A program made the position numbers and the translations under genes. Of a DNA stretch of 64,000 bases, positions 1 to 9,427 are shown piece after piece (the stretch's first letter is position 1; each line of letters opens with the position of its first letter). The stretch comes from Candidatus Helarchaeota archaeon. GTDB lineage: Archaea; Asgardarchaeota; Lokiarchaeia; Helarchaeales; JABXJV01. The notes beneath the pieces are model-generated. The model searched no databases, had not been told where the DNA came from, and was given only the letters and a program-made list of their open reading frames with translations. The DNA lies in NCBI GenBank assembly GCA_013375355.1, contig JABXJV010000421.1, positions 6,754 through 70,753 of the forward strand. The letters are read 5' to 3'.

Positions 1-347
1 TCTGGTGTAAACATTGAATATTCATAGTTATCATTCTCAAATTTTGGATGGATAACTCTCACTAAACTTATCTCCATTATATTTGTAGGTTCATCTAATT
101 CGTCCAGCCTAACAAGCTTCCCATCACTTCTTACTAATCCTCGATAATGCGTTTTTATTCCCTGTTCTTCAGCTTTTTCAAAACCATAAGCCCCCATTAA
201 ACATAAAGCAGCCCCTTTATTTAGAATATGGTCAGGCATTTCACCCCAATCAAAAACTGAATATCTATCTGAAAAGACAAATCTTCCTATACCAGCTTCT
301 TTTTCACTTGGTTTTTTTAATACTTGCAAATCTTTTACGCTGCCCAT
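1..347 (-). CDS. purC: SAICAR synthetase, PurC (partial, N-terminal part)
   Basis: PurC joins aspartate to CAIR in purine synthesis. The gene runs off the left edge, so only the first 115 residues are seen. They begin MGSVKDLQVL and include FSDRYSVFDWGEMPDH and the GAALCLMGAY stretch, which are typical of the archaeal PurC N-terminus with its ATP-binding region. The ATG start at 347 follows a GGTGA ribosome site at about 6 nt spacing. The gene lies upstream of the window edge, so the active-site C-terminal half cannot be checked. A purine gene fits with the PRPP synthetase gene at 35.7 kb, but there is no operon link. Confidence 0.85.
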   Translation of the reverse strand, partial: MGSVKDLQVLKKPSEKEAGIGRFVFSDRYSVFDWGEMPDHILNKGAALCLMGAYGFEKAEEQGIKTHYRGLVRSDGKLVRLDELDEPTNIMEISLVRVIHPKFENDNYEYSMFTP

Positions 348-433
348 TTTTTTCACCTACATACACAATCGAATTTTTTTCTTTTTTAAATAAATTATTA
401 ATCTAACATATGACTTTTTAATGGAATATGAAA

Positions 434-1618
434 TTAGATCAAGGCAAACATTCTTACTAATTCTCTAAATTCGTCATCAGTTAAGGGAGAATGGCGAATT
501 CCTGATCCAAATAAATTATGTTGGATATAATTCACTAAAGCCTTAATTCTACCGTCGTTATCGTCAATTTTTTCTATACCATTCTCATTTTTTAACAACT
601 GGTTTAGCTTGAAAAGAATAACGTTTTTTCCACTCAACGGACCAATAAGAAGTCTTCTTACGTTTCCAACGCTATCTGGAGAAAATGGTTCGTAAGTTTC
701 GGGATTTTTAATTACACCTGCAGAATGAATTCCAGATTGATGTGTAAAAACATTTTGACCAACAATAGCTTTATTTGGAGGAATCCTAATATCCATTGCT
801 TTATGCACTATCTGACATGTTTTAGTTAATAAAGAAATATTATATTTAAGTTGTTGATAGTGGAAAATAAGATTCATAATTACTTTTTCAGTTTCTGCAT
901 TTCCCGCTCTTTCGCCCATGCCTAATAATGTGGTGCTGGCCCATCTTGCACCATTTTGTAGTGAAATCATAGTATTAGTCACGGCATTTCCCAAATCGTC
1001 ATGACCATGAAATTCAAGATCAATTTTGAAGGTTCCTAATATTTTTTTGATTTTATCTGGAATACTCTTATTTATAGGAATTAACGGAGATACATGAGCT
1101 CCAATTCCAACTCCAACTGTATCACATACACGATATACTTCCACTTTTAATTCTGTTAACATTTTTATGATTGTTTTTTCATATTCCCAATCTGCTCGTG
1201 TAGAATCTTCCCCATGATAAAAAACCATTAATCCATGGTTTCTTGCGTATTGAATCGCGTCATGAATTCTATTATAAGCCTCTTCTCGAGTGATATTTAA
1301 TTTATATTTTAAGTGGATATCTGAAATAGGGTGAGATATACCTACTTCTTTTATTCCTTTTAATGTAAGGGCTTCTTCAATATCCTTTATATTTGCACGC
1401 ACCCAAATGCCCACCCTGAATTTAAACTTTGCATCTAAAATTAATTGGGCTGTTTTTCTATCAACATCGTACCATGTTCCAAATAATTCTATTCTATCTA
1501 CTCCAATATCGTCTAAATATTGAGCGATTTCTAATCTCTCTCTTGGTGACGGAGATCTAATTCCTGGCATTTGCATTCCGTCCCTCAGAGTAGAATCATC
1601 TATTTTTTTGTATTTCAT
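434..1618 (-). CDS. LeuA/homocitrate/citramalate synthase family enzyme
   Basis: DRE-TIM metallolyase family enzyme of 394 aa that condenses acetyl-CoA with a 2-oxo acid. Seen directly: the N-terminal DSTLRDGMQMPG loop, the metal-binding HGHDDLGNAV motif near residue 225, GMGERAGNAETE shortly after it, and the GIHSAGVIKNPETYEPF segment near residue 295. The protein lacks the long C-terminal regulatory domain of leucine-regulated 2-isopropylmalate synthases, so it fits the short homocitrate, citramalate or Re-citrate synthase group. The exact substrate cannot be read from sequence. It stands alone on the minus strand between purC and a polyferredoxin gene. Confidence 0.8.
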   Translation of the reverse strand: MKYKKIDDSTLRDGMQMPGIRSPSPRERLEIAQYLDDIGVDRIELFGTWYDVDRKTAQLILDAKFKFRVGIWVRANIKDIEEALTLKGIKEVGISHPISDIHLKYKLNITREEAYNRIHDAIQYARNHGLMVFYHGEDSTRADWEYEKTIIKMLTELKVEVYRVCDTVGVGIGAHVSPLIPINKSIPDKIKKILGTFKIDLEFHGHDDLGNAVTNTMISLQNGARWASTTLLGMGERAGNAETEKVIMNLIFHYQQLKYNISLLTKTCQIVHKAMDIRIPPNKAIVGQNVFTHQSGIHSAGVIKNPETYEPFSPDSVGNVRRLLIGPLSGKNVILFKLNQLLKNENGIEKIDDNDGRIKALVNYIQHNLFGSGIRHSPLTDDEFRELVRMFALI

Positions 1619-1774
1619 TTGATCAAACCTTAAAAATTATTGAAGCTTTAGATTAAATTTCAATTAATATGGAGAAAGGTAATCCTCATATTTAATTCTA
1701 GACTCATTTAGCTTATCTCTTTGTTCTTCCAATATTTTATAGGCAATAGTTTATACTTAAAAGTCTAGGGTTTA

Positions 1775-2719
1775 TCAATGTTTGATATACCAGATTAGGT
1801 CACCATTGCTGTCTACCATGGCGACTTCATCTCTTTCAAAATCCATTGCCTTGGATGGACATACGCGATGACAGGTACCGCAATAGATGCAAGCGTCTTT
1901 GTTAATCACTGTAACGTTTTCCCTTTTTTCTATCGCACCACAGGGACAGCTATCTATGCAAGTCGTGCAATCATTAGGACAGTTAGCTTTCTTAATGGAG
2001 ATGTGTCCCTTAAAGGGTTTTGTGACTTGTATGGACTGTGTTGGGCAATTGAGCTCACATAATCCACAATAAATGCACTTATCTTTATCAATATTTACAA
2101 TACCATCAACTTGTAGATTGGATTTTTTTTCGGCATGGAACGTGTTTCCTAGACATAGGAGGCAATCCAAGCAGCTCATTTTTATTAGACCTATTGGGCA
2201 AGATAGTTCACATACTCCACAACGTATGCAGGAGTCTGCATCTATTTCGACTTTTTTCTCCACAAAACTAATAGCCCTTGTTGGGCAAGAATTCTTACAA
2301 AATCCGCAGTGCGTGCATTCATTTGAGGTGACCCGAATCTTCCCAGAGACTTTAATTGCACCTCGTGGACAAACTGCCTCACATTGTTTACAACACATGC
2401 AGGTCTCCAATCGCACATTTACTTCTCTTTGAATTGCTGCTTCTGGTACATAGGTATCAACTACTTCTACTTTATCGCCATTAATTCTAAACTCCAGTGC
2501 TCCAAAAGGACAATTAATAGCACACCACCCACAAGCACCACATTGCTTATCATCATGTTTTATTTTAATTTTATCCAAAATTTGAGTAGGGTAAATTAAT
2601 CTTATCGCTCCACGAATATCATTGCATATGTCGACACAAAGTCCACAACCTAAACATTTTTCAGCATCGAAAAGAAGGGTATTTCCATCTTTACTTATTA
2701 ATTTTTTACTTTTTGACAT
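1775..2719 (-). CDS. polyferredoxin with about eight 4Fe-4S clusters (FwdF-like)
   Basis: A 314-residue electron-transfer protein built almost only of ferredoxin-type motifs. Eight complete CxxCxxCxxxC sets are seen, including CLGCGLCVDIC, CGACGWCAINC, CMCCKQCEAVC, CTHCGFCKNSC, CIRCGVCELSC, CIYCGLCELNC, CPNDCTTCIDSC and CIYCGTCHRVC. A further incomplete cysteine group (SCLDCLLCLGN) lies near residue 185. The layout resembles FwdF, the polyferredoxin of formylmethanofuran dehydrogenase, but no fwd catalytic subunit is in the window, so the partner is unknown. It is divergent from the Lrp-type regulator at 2985, with a 265-bp shared upstream region. No membrane segment or signal peptide is visible, so it is probably cytoplasmic. 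Confidence 0.85.
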   Translation of the reverse strand: MSKSKKLISKDGNTLLFDAEKCLGCGLCVDICNDIRGAIRLIYPTQILDKIKIKHDDKQCGACGWCAINCPFGALEFRINGDKVEVVDTYVPEAAIQREVNVRLETCMCCKQCEAVCPRGAIKVSGKIRVTSNECTHCGFCKNSCPTRAISFVEKKVEIDADSCIRCGVCELSCPIGLIKMSCLDCLLCLGNTFHAEKKSNLQVDGIVNIDKDKCIYCGLCELNCPTQSIQVTKPFKGHISIKKANCPNDCTTCIDSCPCGAIEKRENVTVINKDACIYCGTCHRVCPSKAMDFERDEVAMVDSNGDLIWYIKH

Positions 2720-2919
2720 GATTGTTCTCCATTTTTTTTAATATTTTTGTCGCACACGGATTTGCATTCGTCATTATTGACTATTAGTTCTCTTATTGCG
2801 ACATATTCGAATTTTAATTACTTTTATGATTGTTAACAAACTTAATTTATAAATCTTTTTACATTAGCAATGAAATATTATTAAACAATTTCTTTTTGTT
2901 AGAATTTTTCAAGATTATG

Positions 2920-2978
2920 TTGCGTTATGTAGTAGTTGCCTTTTGTTAAGAAAGTTTAAAAGTCACATTGCATTTTGT
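2920..2978 (+). promoter_or_regulatory. three direct repeats TTGCNTTNTGT upstream of the Lrp-family gene
   Basis: Three 11-bp copies are seen at 2920-2930 (TTGCGTTATGT), 2936-2946 (TTGCCTTTTGT) and 2968-2978 (TTGCATTTTGT). Their starts are 16 and 32 bp apart, so spacing is a multiple of 16. They end 6 bp before the preferred ATG at 2985. This placement suggests an autoregulatory operator for the Lrp protein, perhaps also acting on the divergent polyferredoxin gene. The function is inferred. Confidence 0.5.
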
Positions 2979-2984
2979 TACTTT

Positions 2985-3479
2985 ATGAATTCTAATATTT
3001 TAAAACTGCGAGAATTAAGAGAAATTGACAAAAGAATTTTAAAAAATCTCATCGAAGATAGCCGTCAACCGCATAGTAGAATTGCAGAGAATATTGGTAC
3101 TTCAAGACAGAATATATCACAAAGAATAAAAAAATTACAAGAGAGAAATCTTATAAAATCATATACAATTAACTTAAATAATCGCTTATTTGAGGAAATA
3201 GGAGTAAAAGCATATATATTGTTTAGAGAAGACCCAAACGTTCGTGTTAGAAAAGAACATGATAAAAAAATCGTTAATATTCCACAAATAACTGATTTTT
3301 CTCGACTATTTGGTATATATGATGGCGTAATTGAAATTTTAGTCCAAAATAATCGTGAAGTAACTAATATTATTAATACATTACATCAGCTCAAAGGTAT
3401 TAAAGAGACTGAGACTTTTATCGTTCATGATATAATCAAGGAAGAGAAATACGCTCCAATCATAGATTTATTAACTTAA
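2985..3479 (+). CDS. Lrp/AsnC-family transcription regulator
   Basis: About 164 aa. The N-terminal winged helix-turn-helix (residues about 8-55) includes LREIDKRILKNLIEDSRQPHSRIAENIGTS in two stretches, followed by SRQNISQRIKKLQ as the recognition helix. The C-terminal part is the alpha-beta effector and oligomerisation region of the family. I prefer the ATG at 2985 over an upstream in-frame TTG at 2943, because the earlier start would add a hydrophobic, non-conserved 14-residue leader and would run through the repeats at 2936-2978. The regulator is divergent from the polyferredoxin gene. The effector ligand is unknown. Confidence 0.8.
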   Translation: MNSNILKLRELREIDKRILKNLIEDSRQPHSRIAENIGTSRQNISQRIKKLQERNLIKSYTINLNNRLFEEIGVKAYILFREDPNVRVRKEHDKKIVNIPQITDFSRLFGIYDGVIEILVQNNREVTNIINTLHQLKGIKETETFIVHDIIKEEKYAPIIDLLT

Positions 3480-3898
3480 TACACCTAAAATTAAAAAGTA
3501 AGAAGATTGATGCCATATAGGAATATCATTATCGTCAATTAATATAATAGAATGATGTCACATTTATATTTTTGCTTTATTTTAATATGTAATTTGCGCA
3601 AAACTTTTTTCTGTTAATTTTTTTAAAAGAAAATGTTTAACCATCTTTACAGTTTAATTTAATTAAAATACTGTTTAATTAAATTTGTATAACTTTTATT
3701 GGTTAGTTCAGGAAAATACGAAATTAAAAAATTTTTTAATAATTTATCCAATCTTTGAAATAATTAGAATAAATTGATATAATTGAAATATTTTTTTCTT
3801 TTTTTAATTAAATTCGTATAAAAAAGCTTTTAAATTAATCCAATAAAAGAGATCTTAAATTCCAAAGGAAATTATCTCTACTCTAACCTTTATTTCCT
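3480..3898. other. AT-rich intergenic region before cdc6, with one ORB-like dyad
   Basis: No gene is seen in these 419 bp. A TTTGCGCAAA palindrome lies at 3593-3602. Imperfect repeats of CAGTTTAATT and CTGTTTAATT lie around 3650-3680. The dyad TTCCAAAGGAA at 3860-3870 resembles the core of archaeal origin recognition boxes but has no G-run after it. It may be a Cdc6 autoregulatory site. Confidence 0.4.
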
Positions 3899-5197
3899 AT
3901 GAATAAAATATATGTTAGAGATTGGCGGAGCCAAAAAAAATTGAAAAATGATAAACCTAATCCATTAGATGAAGTATTTGATAGATTTTTATCGGAAAAA
4001 AGCAAAATTTTTAAAAATCGAGACGTTCTAAGGCATTCTTTTGTTCCTGATGAACTCCCTCATAGAGAGAACCAATCTCGGCTAATTGCAGAGATTTTGG
4101 CACCTGCATTACAAGGATCTATCCCTTCAAATATATTCTGTTATGGAAAAACTGGGACAGGAAAAACAATTGTAGCAAAATATGTTTTGAATTATTTAAT
4201 TGATAAATGTAATGAAATGAATTTAACTATTCCCATAACAGATCTTATCAATTGCCGGTTAGTGGATACCCCTTATCGAGTCCTTTCAAATCTATGCAAA
4301 TCAGTTGGTGTTACTGTACCTTTCACTGGTTTACCAACGGATGAGGTATATAAAAGGTTTCAACTTGCATTAGATTCTAAAGAACAACTAATGATAATAG
4401 TATTAGATGAAGTTGATGAGTTAGTAAAAAAGGATCATAAAAAAGGAAATGATATTCTCTACGATCTAACACGTATGAATTATAATTTAGAATATGCCCG
4501 TATAAGCCTTATTGGAATTTCAAACGATTTAAAATTCAAACAATACCTTGATCCCAGAGTTTTAAGTAGTCTTAGTGAAGAAGAATGTGTATTTCCACCA
4601 TATACAGCTGATGAACTACAGGATATATTAAAACAAAGAGCTTCAATGGGATTTCATGAAAAAGTTCTTGAATCAGGAGTAATTCCTTTCGTAAGTGCAC
4701 TAGCTGCTCGAGAACATGGAGACGCAAGAAGAGCTTTAGATCTACTGCATAAAGCAGGTGATATTGCAGAAAGAAAAGGTCAAGATAGAGTTTCAGAAGC
4801 GGATGTAAAAAAAGGACAGAAAGCAATAGAAAGTGATCTAGTGTCCAATACCGTAAATAAAATGCCTTTACAAAGTAAATTAATACTATATGGTATATAT
4901 AAACTTGAAAATTTAGCTTTGGCAGATGAGATTAAAACGGGGGATGTTTATTATGCCTATTCCCAACTGTGTAAATCAATAAATATCGAATCTTTAACCC
5001 AAAGGCGAGTAAGCGATTTAATTACAGAATTGGATATGTTAGGAATTATATCGGCAAGTGTTATTTCTAAGGGTAGATATGGCAGGACTAAAAAAATTCA
5101 CTTACAAATACCAAAGAATGTAATAACTAATGTAGTAGAAAAAGATTTTATGATAGAACAGTTAAAACCAGTAGATATAACATTAAATAAAGAATAA
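3899..5197 (+). CDS. cdc6: Orc1/Cdc6 replication initiator
   Basis: 432-aa AAA+ ATPase that would bind origins and load MCM. Walker A GKTGTGKT is at residues about 83-90 and Walker B VLDEVDEL near residue 165. Sensor-type sequence SLIGISNDLKF and the AREHGDARRALDLLHKAG sensor-2 motif follow. A C-terminal winged helix (residues about 330-430) contains the SQLCKSINIESLTQRRVSDLI region in pieces. The ATG at 3899 follows a TTTATTTCCT leader. The length is normal for the family. A second, more divergent Cdc6-like ATPase is at 39.1 kb. The strongest origin-like sequence is not next to this gene but at 15.7-16.6 kb. Confidence 0.92.
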   Translation: MNKIYVRDWRSQKKLKNDKPNPLDEVFDRFLSEKSKIFKNRDVLRHSFVPDELPHRENQSRLIAEILAPALQGSIPSNIFCYGKTGTGKTIVAKYVLNYLIDKCNEMNLTIPITDLINCRLVDTPYRVLSNLCKSVGVTVPFTGLPTDEVYKRFQLALDSKEQLMIIVLDEVDELVKKDHKKGNDILYDLTRMNYNLEYARISLIGISNDLKFKQYLDPRVLSSLSEEECVFPPYTADELQDILKQRASMGFHEKVLESGVIPFVSALAAREHGDARRALDLLHKAGDIAERKGQDRVSEADVKKGQKAIESDLVSNTVNKMPLQSKLILYGIYKLENLALADEIKTGDVYYAYSQLCKSINIESLTQRRVSDLITELDMLGIISASVISKGRYGRTKKIHLQIPKNVITNVVEKDFMIEQLKPVDITLNKE

Positions 5198-5207
5198 AAA
5201 TTTGTTT

Positions 5208-5693
5208 TTATTCTTCAATCAAGGGAATTTGCTCTACTTTTTCTGTTATCAATCTGTATTCTCTTCTTTTTCTTGATCCGCGTCTATCAAGAGTTTTATC
5301 TTCAAACATGCGAGATAAATAGGTTGAAATTGTAGATATTTTGACATCCTCTCTATATTCTACTTGATAAAATTCTTGGATGTCCTTTGATGTAAACCAT
5401 CCATATTTCATTTGCCTTTTTATTATAAGCATTAATTTATCCATTATGCTTAAATTATCCAAATCTAAATTTTCATTTTTTTGTATATTTTGTAAATAAC
5501 TTTCATCAGCTGTTTTTTTTAAATTAACATCTTGCGGATTACGAATGTTATTTACAATTTCCATAATTTTAGAAGTTGAAACTTCCTCCCCAAACGTAAG
5601 TTTTTTTACTTTTCCTTTCTCATCAAAATTGATTTCTATTTTTCCCTTTTTGTTACTCATTAAAAAGCTTCCAATTTTAATTTCACTTAACAT
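5208..5693 (-). CDS. small winged-helix-like protein, function unknown
   Basis: 161 aa, or 150 aa if translation starts at the internal ATG at 5660 (MSNKKGK). The C-terminal half (MDKLMLIIKRQMKYGWFTSKDIQEFY, in two segments, then ISTISTYLSRMFEDKTLDRRG) reads as a winged helix with a basic wing, RGSRKRREYRL. The N-terminal part is a short beta-rich segment with no domain I know. The gene converges with cdc6, 10 bp away tail to tail. It may bind DNA, but no target can be named. Confidence 0.6.
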   Translation of the reverse strand: MLSEIKIGSFLMSNKKGKIEINFDEKGKVKKLTFGEEVSTSKIMEIVNNIRNPQDVNLKKTADESYLQNIQKNENLDLDNLSIMDKLMLIIKRQMKYGWFTSKDIQEFYQVEYREDVKISTISTYLSRMFEDKTLDRRGSRKRREYRLITEKVEQIPLIEE

Positions 5694-5966
5694 AGCTATA
5701 TTTCTTATAGAATATAAATATGATTAATATCGTGATTGCTATCTGAATATATCAAAAGTAATATCTAGATGATTAAAGAGAGAATACAATTTTAATATAA
5801 GTAAAATTTATTTATGATCCTTATTTTTTCTAGTTTTAACAATTGAATAAAAATTTCTATTTTATAGTTGTGAAAGAAGGAATTTTTTAAATTGATTAGA
5901 AGTATTTTTTTAAATTAATTAATCTTTTAATAATTTGATTTAAACCATTTGGAGACTTCATTTGAG

Positions 5967-8147
5967 ATGTGTGCTTTAAACGTTCTATCATTGAGAGTAG
6001 AAGAAAGCGAATTGATTGATGTAGGAAAAATAAGAGTTCGATTAGACCTTGAAGCAATGAATGCGCTAGATGTTAAAAGTGGAGATATTATACAAATTAT
6101 TGGAAAAAAGACGACTGGTGCCATAGCTTTAAGAAGTAAATTAGAAGATAAGGGAAAAAGTTTAATTAGAATGGACGGTATTATTAGAAGTAATTGCGGG
6201 GTAGGCTTAGGAGACATTGTTAAAATTAAAAAGACACGAATAAGACCTGCGATGGGTGTATCAATTGCTATGTTAGGAAGGGATCCAAATATTCCCTTAG
6301 ATTCGGAAATTAACGAATCTATAAAAAACAGTTTAATAGGTAGACCTGTCAAAAAAGACGATATTATTAAAAGTGCGATACCATTTAGTAAATCTGAACG
6401 AAAATTCGTAGTGTGCCGAACTGAACCAAATGGAATTGTAAAATTTCATGAAAAAACAGATTTGACATTATTACCAAAGGTTCCAGATAATATCCAAACT
6501 GATCGAATTCCAGAAGTTACTTATGAAGATATTGGAGGATTAGAAGGAGAAATATTACGTATTCGAGAAATGATTGAATTACCCTTGCGTTATCCAGAAT
6601 TATTTGAACGTTTGGGAATAGAATCTCCAAGTGGGGTTTTACTGCAAGGTCCTCCTGGTTGCGGAAAAACTTTATTAGCTAAAGCAGTAGCAAACGAATC
6701 CAACGTATACTTTTTATCTATCAATGGTCCAGAGATTATGTCAAAATTTTATGGGGAATCTGAAAAAAGAATTCGACAAATTTTTGATGATGCAGAAAGA
6801 AATGCTCCTGCTATCATTTTTATTGATGAAATTGATAGTATTGCGCCTAAGAGAGAAAATGTTACAGGAGAAGTAGAAAGAAGAGTTGTGGCACAATTAT
6901 TAGCTTTAATGGATGGTTTAAAATATAGGAATAATGTAATAGTCATTGGTGCAAGCAATCGCCCTAATGCAATTGATCCAGCATTAAGAAGACCAGGGCG
7001 TTTTGATAGAGAAATAGAAATTGGAGTCCCTGATAAAAATGGAAGAGAAGAAGTCTTGCTCATACATTCAAGAGGTATGCCTTTAGAAAATATCGATTTA
7101 ACAGAATTTGCTAAAAGGACTCACGGATTTGTGGGAGCAGATCTTGCCGCTTTATGTAGAGAAGCCGCAATGTTTGCATTGAGACGAATAAAACCAAAGA
7201 TAAATTTTGCAGAATCAAAAATCCCATTTGAATTAATTCAAGAATTAGGAGTTAAAAAAGAGGATTTTGAGCAAGCATTAAAAATCATCGATCCATCTGC
7301 CTTAAGGGAAATTTTTATAGACATCCCATCAGTGCCATGGGAAAGCGTTGGTGGATTGAAAGAAGTTAAACGAGAATTAATTGAATCTGTCGAACTGCCA
7401 ATTAAAAATCCTGATTTATTTAAAAAATTTGGAATCAAGCCCACGAATGGAGTTTTGCTATTTGGATGTCCAGGCACTGGAAAAACATTAATTGCAAAGG
7501 CTGTTGCAACGGAAAGTGAAACGAATTTTATTGCTGTTCGTGGTCCAGAAATTTTTTCAAAATGGGTCGGTGAATCAGAGAAGGCAATAAGAGAAATTTT
7601 TAGAAAAGCTCGTCAAACTGCCCCATCAATAATCTTCTTTGATGAAATAGATGCTCTTGCTCCAGAACGAGGTATAAATCCGGGGAATAAAGTAATAGAT
7701 ACGGTAGTAAATCAGCTACTTTCAGAAATTAGTGGATTACAAAATTTAGAACAAGTCGTCTGTATTGCGGCAACAAACAGACCAGAAATTTTAGATAGAG
7801 CATTATTGCGACCAGGAAGATTTGACAAATTAATCTATGTCCCCATGCCTGATGAAAAAGCAAGGCTTACAATTTTTAAAATACATACAAAAGATATGCC
7901 GATTTCTCCAGATGTCAATATAGAAAAATTAGCTAAATTAACAGATGGTTATTCGGGTGCAGATATTGAAAATATTTGTAGAGAAGCAGTTTTATTATTA
8001 ATTCGAGAAGATCCCGATGCCGAAATTGTAAACATGAAGCATTTTGAATCAGCTTTATCTAAAATCAAGACAAGTGTTACTGAAAGAGCTCTGAAAAATA
8101 TGAAGGTATTCGCTGAAGAATTAACTTGTCAAGAAATTCCAGAATAG
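5967..8147 (+). CDS. cdc48: Cdc48/VCP-type AAA+ ATPase
   Basis: Double-ring ATPase that unfolds and extracts proteins, in archaea often feeding the proteasome. The N-terminal double-psi barrel domain spans about residues 1-190. D1 Walker A (GPPGCGKT) starts near residue 227 with Walker [10 protein letters not shown]2 Walker A (GCPGTGKT) starts near residue 498 with Walker B IIFFDEID. Arginine-finger type sequence [11 protein letters not shown] and [10 protein letters not shown] follow the two Walker B motifs. I chose ATG 5967 rather than TTG 5949: GGAG at 5950-5953 could serve the ATG, though the spacing of 13 nt is long. The C-terminus lacks a visible HbYX proteasome-docking tail. Confidence 0.93.
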   Translation: MCALNVLSLRVEESELIDVGKIRVRLDLEAMNALDVKSGDIIQIIGKKTTGAIALRSKLEDKGKSLIRMDGIIRSNCGVGLGDIVKIKKTRIRPAMGVSIAMLGRDPNIPLDSEINESIKNSLIGRPVKKDDIIKSAIPFSKSERKFVVCRTEPNGIVKFHEKTDLTLLPKVPDNIQTDRIPEVTYEDIGGLEGEILRIREMIELPLRYPELFERLGIESPSGVLLQGPPGCGKTLLAKAVANESNVYFLSINGPEIMSKFYGESEKRIRQIFDDAERNAPAIIFIDEIDSIAPKRENVTGEVERRVVAQLLALMDGLKYRNNVIVIGASNRPNAIDPALRRPGRFDREIEIGVPDKNGREEVLLIHSRGMPLENIDLTEFAKRTHGFVGADLAALCREAAMFALRRIKPKINFAESKIPFELIQELGVKKEDFEQALKIIDPSALREIFIDIPSVPWESVGGLKEVKRELIESVELPIKNPDLFKKFGIKPTNGVLLFGCPGTGKTLIAKAVATESETNFIAVRGPEIFSKWVGESEKAIREIFRKARQTAPSIIFFDEIDALAPERGINPGNKVIDTVVNQLLSEISGLQNLEQVVCIAATNRPEILDRALLRPGRFDKLIYVPMPDEKARLTIFKIHTKDMPISPDVNIEKLAKLTDGYSGADIENICREAVLLLIREDPDAEIVNMKHFESALSKIKTSVTERALKNMKVFAEELTCQEIPE

Positions 8148-8172
8148 ACCAAAAATTCAAAATAGTATTTCT

Positions 8173-8892
8173 TTAAATTATTAAATTTTTAATTTCCAAC
8201 AAATTTTCGATAATATAATCTGGTTTTTTATTCGCAGAAAATTCAATGCTGCGATTGTGTTCTCTTTTTATTAAAATGGTATTAATTTTTGCATTTTTTC
8301 CAGCTTGAATGTCCAAATCTGTATCCCCTACAATATACATATTCTTATTAGAAAGCTGATATTTTTCCATAAATTCAATAATAGAATCTGGTTGGGGTTT
8401 TGCTTTATATTGCTGTTCAGTGCCAAGAAGATAAATTTCATGAAAAATTTTTTCATATGACAAATCAATTAAATCCAGCTCAAGATTTGCAATTGAAGCT
8501 GGAGTATTACTAATAATCCCTAATTTTACTTCATTATTATATTTTAATTCGTTAATTATGCCTCTAGCATCCTCAAATAGATATATTTCTCCATTTTCAA
8601 TCATTTTTTTTCTTTCAATTAAATCCTCTTCGTCGAAACGTCTCCAAAAATCATCTATATCAAAGATTACCCAGTTTCTAAGAAATTCATCAAATTTTCT
8701 TCCAGAACGCCAAAGTGTGTGAATTTCTTTTTTGGTAAGCTTTTTTTTAGTTAGGATGAAAACTACTTTGGTGATTATTACGTCCAGAACTTCAAAAAAA
8801 TTCTCTGGAACATGGATGATTGTACTTCTAGAAGAAGACTTCTAGAGAATTGTACCATCCAAATCAAATAGAACTCCAACTTCCTCATTCAT
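8173..8892 (-). CDS. HAD-superfamily phosphatase, interrupted by a 30-nt BHB intron
   Basis: The CDS reads complement(join(8173..8819, 8850..8892)), giving 229 aa. Exon 1 encodes MNEEVGVLFDLDGT, the HAD motif I with the nucleophile Asp. The 30-nt insertion at 8820-8849 then brings an in-frame TAG at 8842-8844. Removing it gives DLDGT-IIHVPENFFEVL, a normal motif I and cap entry. Motif II is IISNTPAS, motif III lysine lies in the YKAKPQPDS segment and motif IV is YIVGDTDLDIQAGKNA. The ATG overlaps the upstream stop as TAATG, so it is translationally coupled to the C_GCAxxG_C_C gene. Without splicing the product stops after 16 residues; an internal ATG at 8604 would lack the nucleophile. A substrate cannot be assigned. 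Confidence 0.8.
8820..8849 (-). other. BHB intron (30 nt) in the HAD phosphatase gene
   Basis: Read on the coding strand: outer helix UGGAUG with CAUCCA (6 bp), central helix GUAC with GUAC (4 bp), 3-nt bulges AAU and AAU, and an inner helix U(C)UCUAGAAG with CUUCUAGAA (9 bp, one bulged C) closed by loop UCUU. The archaeal endonuclease rule, cutting after the second base of each bulge, removes exactly 30 nt and joins codon ATC (phase 1). The intron holds the only in-frame stop. The 7-bp repeat GTACAAT at both ends is a result of the symmetric helix and bulges. Confidence 0.85.
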
Positions 8893-9344
8893 TATTCTAC
8901 ACTTTCACTAATTTCTAATAAAATTTCAACTGTTTTCATAACAAATTTAATACATTTTTCTTGCAAAATATTTAATTCAACAAGTTTCTTTCGATCCTCA
9001 GGATCCATGAGATCGCATTGGATTAGTTCATAACATATCTCACTTGCAAATTCATTTCTAAATTTTTTAATGAATTCATTGGCAAAATTATATGCTTTGC
9101 TTTTATCTTCATCAATATTTGACCTTCCATATTTTAGGTTTATTGCCAAAATTCCACCACTTACAGAACCACACACTGATCCACTTCTTCCTATTCCTCC
9201 ACCAAATGCCGTGGCAAGTTTAGGTGTTATGGGTTCCATATTCCATGCTTCTTGCATTGTCATAAGAACACCCTCTGCACAGTTAAACCCTTGTTTAAAA
9301 TAGAATGCTGCTTTCTTCGGGAAATCATTTTTCTGTTTTATCAT
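8892..9344 (-). CDS. C_GCAxxG_C_C-family putative redox protein
   Basis: About 150 aa. Family signature is visible: FKQGFNCAEGVL near residue 18, then FGGGIGRSGSVCGSVSGG near residue 53, and later cysteines in ASEICYEL and LIQCDL. These conserved cysteines are thought to bind metal or act in redox, but the family has no firm role. The ATG at 9344 is preferred; an in-frame GTG at 9353 would add three residues and overlaps a GTGA that could serve as ribosome site. The stop TAA overlaps the ATG of the HAD gene, so the two form an operon. Confidence 0.75.
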   Translation of the reverse strand: MIKQKNDFPKKAAFYFKQGFNCAEGVLMTMQEAWNMEPITPKLATAFGGGIGRSGSVCGSVSGGILAINLKYGRSNIDEDKSKAYNFANEFIKKFRNEFASEICYELIQCDLMDPEDRKKLVELNILQEKCIKFVMKTVEILLEISESVE

Positions 9345-9427
9345 TAATATCACTACTTATAGAAATTAAATAAATATTACAAAAGATATTATTTCAATTA
9401 ATTTCATTGGTCAATAAAAAATAAGGG

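Noticed and set aside
1660..1760. Short minus-strand frame ending ILEEQRDKLNESRIKYEDYL
   Set aside because: It looks coding-like but has at most about 22 codons from a TTG and no ribosome site; could be a remnant, too weak to list.
1868..2599. Several plus-strand open frames opposite the polyferredoxin gene
   Set aside because: They are antisense to the regularly spaced cysteine codons and have no conserved content of their own.
3480..3898. Replication origin directly before cdc6
   Set aside because: Only a single TTCC-GGAA dyad without the G-run was found, much weaker than the 15.7-16.6 kb region.
8842..8844. In-frame TAG in the HAD gene read as pyrrolysine or other recoding
   Set aside because: TAG ends ordinary genes here (for example cdc48), the TAG lies inside a perfect BHB intron, and removal restores the conserved motif.
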